From assembly GCA_963921195.1 (NCBI GenBank), contig OY992540.1, forward strand, positions 37,967,890 to 38,031,889: a stretch of DNA of 64,000 nt. Reading direction: 5' to 3'. This document shows, in pieces, positions 55,700 through 64,000 of the stretch (position 1 is its first letter; every line of letters begins with the position of its first letter). Below the pieces are notes generated by a model that was given only the letters and a program-made list of their open reading frames with translations, ran no database searches and had not been told where the DNA came from. The translations under genes and the position numbers were made by a program. The DNA is from Pegoplata infirma. Its lineage: Eukaryota > Arthropoda > Insecta > Diptera > Anthomyiidae.

Positions 55700-56796
55700 A
55701 AACAATTTGTTCATGATTTCTCAAAAAATTAAAAAAAAAATTCCCCTTTTTCTATCACAATAAAGTGAATATCCTTGTTTTGACAATGTTTGTAACTAAT
55801 ATAGTGTATAAATTTGAAAGAAAATTATTATGAAAAAAAAAAAATAAGAAAAACAAGAAAGAACACGACATCTTATGAGTTTTATATAAACTTTTGTGTT
55901 TTATTTTTTTAACAAAAACATGATCATGAGTTTTACACGCACACATGGGAATAACTACATACTTAAATATCATGTATATATTCCCCAGACACACTTACAC
56001 ACTCACTGACATACTACTACATATATATATTCAAGATTATGTGTGAGAGTGATTAGGTACGAAAAGCACACACTCTACTGGGATTAAATTAAAAGTATCG
56101 CTTAAGGTCTTTACAGCAACGTGCTTACAATTATGTGTGCCCTTTTTTGTTTGTGTTGCAAATACTAAAGGCAAGGATTGTTACAACAAATTAAAAAATG
56201 AATTTCTTTCTGGAGCAAATTTTTGAAATTAAAGAATCTGATATTAACAAAAATTTAAAAATGCATTTAATTTTATTTACAACACGTACGCTGACATATA
56301 CAAAACATACACAAACATGGACACACACATAGACTTGCTTGGACAGACAAAAATATACTTGGCAACGTTCTCTTACTCATCAGAGTAAATTTGATTTTCT
56401 TCCACAATTTATTGCATAAAGTTAGTGTCAGAGATGGTAAATTAAAAAAAAGGACTTTTTGAAGTGGCACAAAATAAAACTTTAATGCAGAAGGCAAATT
56501 TTGAAGAAAAAAAGGATACTTTCGTAACTTTTCCTAGCACATAAAAAGGAAAACGATTAACATTTTGAACTTTCTCTATTATCAATTGTCAAATACCAAA
56601 AAAAGCTATATTTTCAGCGATGGTGTCAGTTTTTAAATGACACTGAAACCAGAGACTTGAAATTTTCAGTGTAGGTTTCTTCCCGGAAAATAAAACCACT
56701 AAGGCTTGGTTTTTGGTAATTCCGGATTTTAAGTGAATAAAAAGGGAAAAACTTATTATTTTCCTGTTACAGAAAAAATATTTTTTGAAACATGAT
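55700..56796. other. No gene recognised; CA/TA-rich patches
   Basis: ACACACTTACACACTCACTG near 55988 and CATATATATATTC near 56020; otherwise unassigned. Confidence 0.4.
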
Positions 56797-56798
56797 AT

Positions 56799-58373
56799 GA
56801 GGCATTCCACACCAAATGTCCAGCGAAAAAAAAAACACGTGTACCGTAAACTTCTGAATAGGTTGTATGGATAGCCCTATATGGAACTTAGAAAATTGCG
56901 TTTTTGGTTTTTCTATTTTTCAAAAACTGGGCTTAGGAGGCGTGGTCAAATATTAGAAAAATGGTCAAATTTGTGGCGAGTTGCCTTGATTAAATATTTA
57001 TCACATAAAAACGGAATGCACCACAATCTTAAAAATTTACATTCTTATATAGTTTTGTATGGGCTATCGATTAAAATTTTTTTTTTTGGAAAATTTTCAG
57101 AACCCGTTCTGAATATTCCATTTTTTAAAAATGTCAATTTATTAAAAAACATGCCACATTTTTTTTTTCTTTTTTTCTTTTTTTTTTTTAAGTTTAGATG
57201 TTTGTCCATCCACACAAAAAATTCAGAAACACGTTCTTCGTTTTTTTCGAGAAAATCGCATTTGAACTTCAAATTTCATAACAATTTTGTAATTTGCTTG
57301 TATTTTTTTGTTTTAACGTTGCGAATGAGTAATATTTATGCAATTAATAATACTCATTCGCAACGTTAAATCAAGAAAATACAAGCAAATTACAAAACTG
57401 TTATGAAATTTAAAGTTCAAATGCGATTTTCTCGAAAAAAACGAAGAACGTGTTTCTGAATTTTTTTGTGTGGATGGACAAACATCTAAACTTTAAAAAA
57501 AAAATTTCAAAATAAAAAAAAGAGGCATGTTTTTTAATAAATTGACATTTTTAAAAAATTTTAATCGATAGCCCATACAAAACTATATAAGAATGTAAAT
57601 TTTTGAGATTGTTTTAATGTGATAAATAGGGATGAGATTTCCATGCAAATGCATGTTTTTTGTCGATAGTCTAAAAACGATATCGTTCAATTATCTTTCC
57701 GAATCAAGAAATTTGCGTTAAAATGGCATCGATTTGTTTTTGCATATTTTTGCATATTTTGGTGAAAATGCATATTTTTGCATATTTTGTTTTTAAATGC
57801 ATATTTTGTGCATATTTCCAACTTTTAAGTGCATATTTTTGCATATTTTGGCATAAATTAGCAAAAACACAAATTAAAATTTATTTGTTTCAAAAACTTT
57901 TTTAAATTTTAAAAATTTATTTTGGAAATAAGAAAAATTATTTTTTTTCTTTAAATTTTTTTTATAGATTGTCTTAATTTCTAAAAAAATCTTGCTTATA
58001 TAAAGTTTTAAATGTCACTATTTCAACCCAGCATTACATTTTGCTTTTTAAAATGTTTTTCCTATGAAAAAAAGAATTTTATTGCATACATTTTATTTTT
58101 AGTGCATATTTTTAGGTTTTTTAGTGCATATTTTGAATTTTTTAGCGCATATTTTAGATTTTTTAGTGCATGAAAATCTCATCCCTAGTGATAAATATTT
58201 AATCAAGGCATCTCGTGACAAATTTGACCATTTTTCCAACATTTGACCTCGCCTCTTAAGCCCAGTTTTTGAAAAATTGAAAAACCAAAAACGCAATTTT
58301 CTTAGTTCCATATAGGTTTATCCATACAACCTGTTCAGAAGTTTACGGTACACGTGTTTTTTTTTCGCTGGAC
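56799..58373. mobile_element. Foldback element, about 1.57 kb
   Basis: Left end GAGGCATTCCACACC after ATAT; arms GTCCAGCGAAAA...CACGTGTACCGTAAACTTC (56818 on) mirrored at 58335-58373. The centre is near 57335, with AACGTTGCGAATGAGTA/TACTCATTCGCAACGTT. The outermost 19 bases of the right arm are missing. The right arm contains a hAT MITE at 57627-58187. Mirrored frames at 56881-57369 and 58099-58311 share the same N-terminal peptide for this reason. Confidence 0.85.
57627..58187. mobile_element. hAT MITE, 561 bp, perfect 8-bp duplication
   Basis: Ends TAGGGATGAGATTTCCATGC and GCATGAAAATCTCATCCCTA, with GTGATAAA at 57619-57626 and 58188-58195. The other foldback arm (about 56990-57007) has the undisturbed GATTAAATATTTATCAC. 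The interior is dominated by GCATATTTTTGCATATTTTG repeats near 57740-57860 and 58090-58165. Confidence 0.9.
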
Positions 58374-58384
58374 CTGTTGTACAG

Positions 58385-58775
58385 GGTATAATGAGTTTGG
58401 TACTATTTTAGTACTTTCTATAAATAATGTACTGTTTTGGTTCTTTTTATCTAAAAGTACTATTTTGATAGTTATAATTAAAAAGCACTATTTTGGTATT
58501 TTTTTTTTTTTTAAAGTACTATTTTTGTACTTTTTATTCTATTAATTTTTTGGTTCTATTTATTGAAGAGTACAATTTTAATAATTTTTATATAAAGCTA
58601 CTATTTTGGTTCTTTTTATCAAAAATTACTATTTAGGTATTTATTATCAAAAAGTAATATTTTGATACTTTTTATCAAAAAGAACTGTTTTGGAACTATT
58701 AATCAAAAAGTACAATTTAGTTTCTTTTATTAAAAAGTACTATTTTGGTACTTTTTATCAAAAGAACGCAATTTT
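58385..58775. repeat. 28-bp hairpin satellite, short block
   Basis: Diverged copies of a unit made of GTACTTTTT, ATC, AAAAAGTAC and TATTTTG. Directly preceded by a DINE-like start (TGTACAGGGTATAATGAGTTTG). About 13 units, more decayed than the array at the window end. Confidence 0.8.
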
Positions 58776-58904
58776 TGCAAATTTCAAGTTGCGATACTGA
58801 CAAAACATTCTACAGATATAAAATTTTTTTGATATTCGTGTTCAGAGCATCAAATTTAATGAATATAATGTGTCGCATGGCAATTTTTATAACCTACACT
58901 ACTC

Positions 58905-59590
58905 TGTGGTACAGGGTATAATGAGTTTGTACTGATGTTTGTAACTACCCGAAGTATTGGTGCTAGACCTACTTTCAAGCATACCGACTCAGAATCACTT
59001 TTTGAGCCGTCCGATGTTTGCGATGTCCGACCATCCAGTTTAAAGTTGCGCGCACGATACAGGTAGCAATTTCTAACCGATTTATCTGAAATTTTTTAAC
59101 TTAAAGTGGTTCATCTTTTAATCTAGCCCCCATACAAACATATCCTTTATATATGGGTCAAATGACCATAACCATCGAATGTTAATAGGTATCCCTTCGA
59201 AATTTGGCAGTTAAACGTATTTTGTATTTATAAATCATCGTTTCAAATTAAAAAGAAATCGGACCAGTCCTACTTAAAGTACCCGTATAACCACCCTCCC
59301 AACTTTCACATAAATCTCTCAAAATCCATTAAAATTTGATCTATTTTGTTTAATTTTTTTTTTGTAGAAGTTAAACGTCGACTTTGGTAGTCTAATCAAA
59401 TCTGATTATAATTAGAACATTTCTGGACCTAGTCCCCCAATATAAAAATTTCAGCCGATATTAAGTTTAATCTGTGTTTTAAAGATCTTACCAGAGATAG
59501 ATCCAATCGGATCGATGTTTGAACTTGAGACTCATTTTTCTGAAAACACTTGTGTATGGTGTTATAAGGTCGGCTTTGACTGACTTGTTT
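58905..59590 (+). mobile_element. DINE-like element, second type
   Basis: GTACAGGGTATAATGAGTTTG start, then GTTTGTAACTACCCGAAGTA, GACTCAGAATCACTTTTTGA, GCGATGTCCGACCATCC and ACAGGTAGCAATTTC. The tail is TTGAACTTGAGACTCATTTT, ACACTTGTGTATGG and GGTCGGCTTTGACTGACTTG. The tail matches 20446-20545 and 50045-50145. It differs in sequence from the CCGTCTGT-type copies but has the same layout. Confidence 0.7.
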
Positions 59591-59604
59591 TTTTTTTAAT
59601 TTTT

Positions 59605-60137
59605 TATACCCTCCAATCACTGTATGGGGGTATACTCACTTTGTCATTCCGTGTGTAACGCATCGAAATATCGGTCTAGGACCACATAAAGTATATATTT
59701 TGTTGATCAGTGTTCGATTCTAAGACATTCTAGCGATGTCCGTCCGTCCGTCCGTCTGTAGAAGACACGATACAGTCCAAAATGAAAGAGATAGACTTCC
59801 GAAGTTTGGCACGAAAATGTCTTATATTCCTAGACAGGTTAAGTTCGGAAATGGGAAAAATCGGACAAAGGGGAAAAAAGTTCCCCCTTGGAGAACTAAT
59901 TGAACCTAAGAAAAACCGCACATGTTGCAGGGTTTTTTTTACTTTTGCTAAGCAAATGCAACATTTTTATCTCAGAAGAAGTTTAAAATCGCAAATGGAA
60001 GGTGCCCATAACGTCTCCCACCAACCCCCCCCCCCGCAAAAAAACACAAGACGCCCCTGTATTTTTTTAATTTTTTTTTTATATTTTGGAGGGTATAAAT
60101 GATTCGGCACAGCCGAATATAACACTCTCACTTGTTT
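59605..60137 (+). mobile_element. DINE-1-like element
   Basis: TATACCCTCCAATCACTGTA-TGGGGGTATACTC start, then CATCGAAATATCGGTCTAGG, ATAAAGTATATATTTTGTTG, CATTCTAGCGATGTCCGTCC, AGACACGATACAGTCC and AGTTCCCCCTTGG. It ends GGAGGGTATAAATG, ATTCGGCACAGCCGAAT and AACACTCTCACTTG. This is the cleanest copy for the core. Confidence 0.8.
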
Positions 60138-60149
60138 TTTTTTTTTTAA

Positions 60150-60285
60150 GAAATTCGAAACTTTGATCGCTTGGCGTTGCGGGTTAATCCGATTTGCCTC
60201 AAATTTGTACCACAAAAGTTTAAGGCCTATGAGAGGAACAACTTTTTCTCATACTATAAAAAGTGGCACTCAAAAGTACATAGTT
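60150..60285. mobile_element. Foldback arm fragment
   Basis: ACTTTGATCGCTTGGCGTTG, GGGTTAATCCGATTTGCCTC and AAATTTGTACCACA match, in the inverted sense, the arm of the 22575-23590 element. Confidence 0.6.
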
Positions 60286-60289
60286 TTTG

Positions 60290-61615
60290 ACTTTTGCTAA
60301 AAAAAATCTAAGCACGGTTCAAAATGTCCAAAAAATTTAAGTTTTGTACCAATTCTATCAGACCTTTTTAAAGTTTCTTTTTTATTTGATATACGAATTC
60401 TGGCAAAAAAAAGTAAATATAAAATCAACAACAACTCCAACGTCATCATTTTCATACCTTCCTACTACTTGTATGCAACAGAAGCCAACTACTTTTTTTC
60501 TGCAACATACAGAAAATTGTAAATAATAAAAAAAAGAATTATAATGGAATGAAAAAAAAAAAACTTTAAATCCACATAACAGAAAGCAGCAAGTAATAAT
60601 GGTAGCTGTGACCCAATTTACTGTTTCATCCATCCAGCCATCCATCCATTCAGTATAGTGCTACACTACACTATTATTCAATTGCCTCAACTCTGTACTA
60701 TACACTCAACAATACAACCACTAGCACAGCACATAACCTGGAAGACTCTGTGTTAAATAAGTAGCAGCAGGAACAACGACAACAAAAACGGAAAAAAAGG
60801 AAAAACTGCAGTTTTATTCATTCATTCGTTCATCATCATGTATTGATCGTAATCAATATGTACAGAAAGAAGTATATAGCAATTTATTGACTAACTGACA
60901 AACTGACTGTCAGCTACAATGAAAATAACTTACAAACACAGTTTGCATTTATGTTTGTCTATCTTAACGTCCGTCTCTCAATCTATCTGTCACACCTTAT
61001 GTTTGTATATGTTTGCTTGTTTATGTACAGATTCAGTGACTTTTAAACCTCAAACCAAATGACAATCCTTTTTAAGCCTGCTTTGTTGTTGTTATTGTTA
61101 AGCTTATCCCTCACTACTCTTTATGCATCCTTTGCTGATACAGATGCTTTAACTTGGTGTATTCGCCTTGCTCCACCCAGTCTTAAGTTTTTTCGAAGCC
61201 CGGAAAAATGTAAAATTAATTTCTGGCGATTTCCTTCCTTCATGATGAACTCATCAAAGTGATGACATCCGTTTCCGTTTCGACCTCTTCTTCTTATTCT
61301 TTGTTGTGTCTTCTTTTTTTTTAATTTTTTGAGTTGAACGTTGTATTGCTTTTATATTCATTGCAAAAATATGTATGTACGTGTGCGTATTAGGGTTGCC
61401 AAATTGGAAATTTCAAATTCCAGAATCCGAAAAGTTTTATTTTTTAATTGTAGTTTGGAAGATATTTTTTTTAAATTCGTGAAAATCCCAGAATCCGATA
61501 TCTTAAATACAATCCAGGGTTGTCAATTTATGTGAAATTGTACATTTCACGTGCCTGCATCGAGTGTAATTGGCTGCATCAAGTGTAATTGAGAAACAGT
61601 TATTCAGAATTAGGA
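60290..61615. other. No confident gene; short CATC/CAT repeats
   Basis: TCATCCATCCAGCCATCC near 60628 and mixed-complexity sequence that is the least repeat-like of the window. One small ORF is listed separately. AGGGTTGCCAAATTGG near 61392 and CCAGGGTTGTCAATTT near 61515 could be a decayed element. Confidence 0.35.
61059..61262 (+). CDS. Possible small ORF with hydrophobic N-terminus (doubtful)
   Basis: A true ATG opens 67 codons. Residues 6-24 (KPALLLLLLSLSLTTLYAS) are hydrophobic with a small-residue end, like a secretory signal peptide; the remainder is short with no cysteine pattern or family motif that I recognise. A GTTGTTGTTATTGTT stretch could create the Leu run by chance. No promoter or splice support is visible. 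I keep it only because it lies in the least repetitive part of the window. Confidence 0.15.
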   Translation: MTILFKPALLLLLLSLSLTTLYASFADTDALTWCIRLAPPSLKFFRSPEKCKINFWRFPSFMMNSSK

Positions 61616-61619
61616 ACTT

Positions 61620-64000
61620 TTAAACAAAAAGTACTATTTTGTTACTATTTACGAAAAAGTACTGTTTTGGTACTTTTTAACAAAAAGTACTATTTTGGTA
61701 CTTTTTACCAAAAAGTGCTCTTTCAATACGTACCAAAATTATTATTTTGGTAGCTTTTAAAAGAAAGTATTATTTTTTTTACTTCTTTTCAAAAAGTAAT
61801 AATTTGGTACTTTTATAAAAAATTACTATTTTGGTACTTTTTATAAGTACTATTTTTGTACTTTTTCATGTAAAAGTACTATTTTGATCATTTTAATTAA
61901 AAAGTACTATTTTTGTACTTTTTATCAAAAATCACTATTTTGGTACTTCTTATCTAAAAGTACTATTTTGGTTCTTTTTATCAAAAAGTACCTACTATTT
62001 TGGTTCTTCTTATCAAAAAGTACAATTTTGTTACTTTTATCAAAAAGTACTATTTTGGTACTATGTTTGTCTTTTTTATCAAAAAGCACTATGTTGGTAC
62101 TTTTTCTGAAAGTACTATTTTGGTTATTTTTTTACCAAAAAGTACTATTTTGGTACTTTATATCAAAGAGTACAATCTTGTTACTTTTTTTTATCAAAAA
62201 GTACTATTTTGGTACTTTTTATCAAAAAGTATAATTTTGGTACTTTTTATCAAAAAGTACTTTTGTTACTTTTATCAAAATGTACTATTTTGGTACTTTT
62301 TATAAAAACACAATTTTGGATAAAAGTACTATTTTTTACGTGTTATCCACAAGCACTATCTTGGTACTTTTTATGTAAAAGTACTATTTTGGTACTTTTT
62401 ATCAAAAAGTGATATGTTTGTACTTTCTTGGTACTTTTTATCGATTTGTAATTTTTGTACTTTTTGTCAAAAAGTTATATTTTGTACTTTTTATCAAGAA
62501 GTACTATTTGGGTATATTTTATCAAAAGTACTATGTTGGCACTTTTTATCAAAAAGTCCTATTTTTGTACTTTTTATCAAAAAGTCTTATGTAGGTACTT
62601 TTTATTAAAAAGTAATATTTTTTTACTTTTTTCAAAAGTACTAATTTGTTTCATTTTATCAAATAGTACTATTTTAGTTCTTTTTATCAAAAAGTACTAT
62701 TTTGTTTGTACTTTTTCTAAAAGTACTATTGTGGTTATGTTTTTTTTATCAAAAAGTACTTTTTTGGTACTATTTATCAAAAAGTACTATTTTATTCCTT
62801 GTTATAAAAAAGTATTATTTTTGTACTTTTTCATTTAAAAGTACTATTTTAATAATTTTAATCAAAATGTACTATTTTGGTATTTTTTTTATCAAAAAGT
62901 ACTATTTTGGTACTTTTTATCTAAAAGTACTATTTTGGTCCTTTTTATCAAAAAGTATTATTTTGGTTCTTTTTATCGAAAAGAACTATTTTGGTTCTTT
63001 TTATCAAAAAGTACTATTTTGGTTCTTTGTTTGAACTTTTTATCAAAAAGTACTATGTTGATACCTTTTCTAAAAGTAATATTTTGGTTATTTTTTTAGT
63101 ACCTTTTTTTTATCAAAAAGTACGATTTTGGTACTTTTTATCAAAAAGTACCATTTTGGTACTTTTTATCAAAAAGTACTATCTTGGTACTTTTTATCAA
63201 AAAGTACAATTTTTGGTACTTTTTTCAAAAAGTACTATTTTATTTCTTTGTTTGAACTTTTTATCAAAAAATACTGTGTTGATACCTTTTCTAAAAGTAA
63301 TATTTTGGTTATTTTTTTGGTACCTTTTTTATCGAAAAGTACTATCTTGGTACTTTTTATCAAAAAGTACAATTTTGGTACTTTTTATCAAAAAGTATTA
63401 TTTTGGTTCTTTTTATCAAAAAGTACTATTTTGATACTTTTTATAAAAACAATTTTGGTAATTTTATTAAAAAGTTCTATTTTGGTACTTCTTAACAAAA
63501 TGTACTATTTTTTTACTTTTTATCAAAAATCACTATTTTGGTACTTTTTATCAAAAAGTACTATGTTTGTACTGTTTATCAAAAAGTTCTATGTTTGTAC
63601 TTTTAATCAAAAAGTACTATGTTTGTACTTTTTTTAAAAGTACTATTTTGGTTACTTTTTTATCAAAAAGTTCTATTTTGGTATATTTTATCAAAAGTAC
63701 TATTTTGGTACTTTTTTACAATAGTACTATTTTGTTACTTTTTTAAAAAGTATTTTGATACTTTTTATCAAAAAGTCCTATTTTGTTACTTTTTATCAAA
63801 AAGTCTTATTCAGGTACTTTTTATCAAAAAGTAATATTTTTTTTTTTAATTTTTGTCAAAATTACTATTTTGTTACTTTTTATCAAAAAGTACTATTTTG
63901 TTTATTTTTATCAAAAAGTACTATTTTGTTACTTTTTATAAAAAGTACTATTTTGGTACTTTTTACAAAAAAGTACTATTTCGGTATTTTTTTATAAAAA
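61620..64000. repeat. 28-bp hairpin satellite array, runs off the window
   Basis: Tandem units made of GTACTTTTT, ATC, AAAAAGTAC and a TATTTTG spacer (period 28 where regular, e.g. 63120-63215). Each unit can form a 9-bp stem with a 3-base loop. About 80 units, with scattered deletions and insertions (e.g. TTGTTTGTACTTT and TTTGGTTATTTTTTT variants that themselves recur). The period not being a multiple of three gives a 28-residue peptide repeat in every plus frame; none is a gene. Confidence 0.9.

Noticed and set aside
56881..58311. Two proteins starting MELRKLRFWFF on opposite strands
   Set aside because: Mirror-image arms of the foldback at 56799-58373, not a gene pair.
61884..63997. Overlapping open frames with repeated VLFIKKYYFGTFYQ-like peptides, membrane-protein-like
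   Set aside because: Produced by the 28-bp satellite read in all plus frames; hydrophobicity is due to T-rich codons.

Overview
This is eukaryotic, very AT-rich, non-coding DNA made almost entirely of transposable-element remnants, foldback elements, MITEs and satellite arrays. A dipteran insect, perhaps a calyptrate fly, is the best guess. The evidence is (i) several DINE-1/INE-1-like interspersed elements with a TATACCCTCC hairpin start, a TAAAGTATATAT...TTGATC core and a CCGTCTGT microsatellite; (ii) Jockey/I-like LINE 3' ends encoding RT thumb, RNase H and a C-terminal zinc knuckle; (iii) a dead Tc1 element; (iv) homopolymer-rich intron-like or intergenic sequence. I found no host gene with a recognisable product, no rRNA gene and no clearly functional tRNA. 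Most long open frames are by-products of tandem repeats whose period is a multiple of three (39 bp) or that stay open in all frames (28 bp).

Layout. 1-0.8 kb: internally deleted LINE. 1.6-9.1 kb: foldbacks, a 1.65-kb TIR element, LINE tail, DINE, ATGGCGG-rich tandem repeats and a MITE with a tRNA-like module. 10.6-13.9 kb: large foldback with a second foldback inside one arm. 15.1-17.6 kb: DINE split by a foldback that is itself split by a MITE. 17.7-24 kb: TIR elements, a second tRNA-like MITE, C17/polypurine tract, repeat-built foldback and a hAT-like element. 24.3-28.7 kb: two hAT nests, one being hAT > hAT > LINE with all three target-site duplications visible. 30.4-34.2 kb: LINE tail, a MITE interrupted by a 1.8-kb foldback, and a hAT MITE. 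34.3-37.2 kb: DINE broken by two MITE insertions. 37.6-39.3 kb: dead Tc1. 39.7-40.7 kb: MITE with three tRNA-like modules. 42.65-48.8 kb: about 6 kb of 39-bp satellite built from two palindromes, one containing TATCGATA, interrupted by a LINE. 49-55.7 kb: LINE tails, DINEs, ATGGCGG repeats and nested MITEs. 56.8-58.4 kb: foldback with a hAT MITE. 58.4-58.8 kb and 61.6 kb to the window end: 28-bp hairpin satellite.

The main value of the window is how datable the insertions are. Many junctions have exact or near-exact target-site duplications: 2 bp TA/TG/TT for MITEs, 4 bp for foldbacks, 8 bp for hAT, and 7-12 bp for LINEs. Several insertions have an empty-site copy elsewhere in the same window. 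The most unusual signals are the DRE/BEAF-type palindrome satellite with its MITE-containing higher-order repeat, the 4-bp-TSD foldback group, tRNA-like modules inside TIR elements, and telomere-like pentamer tails on LINEs. Boundaries given without a stated TSD are approximate.
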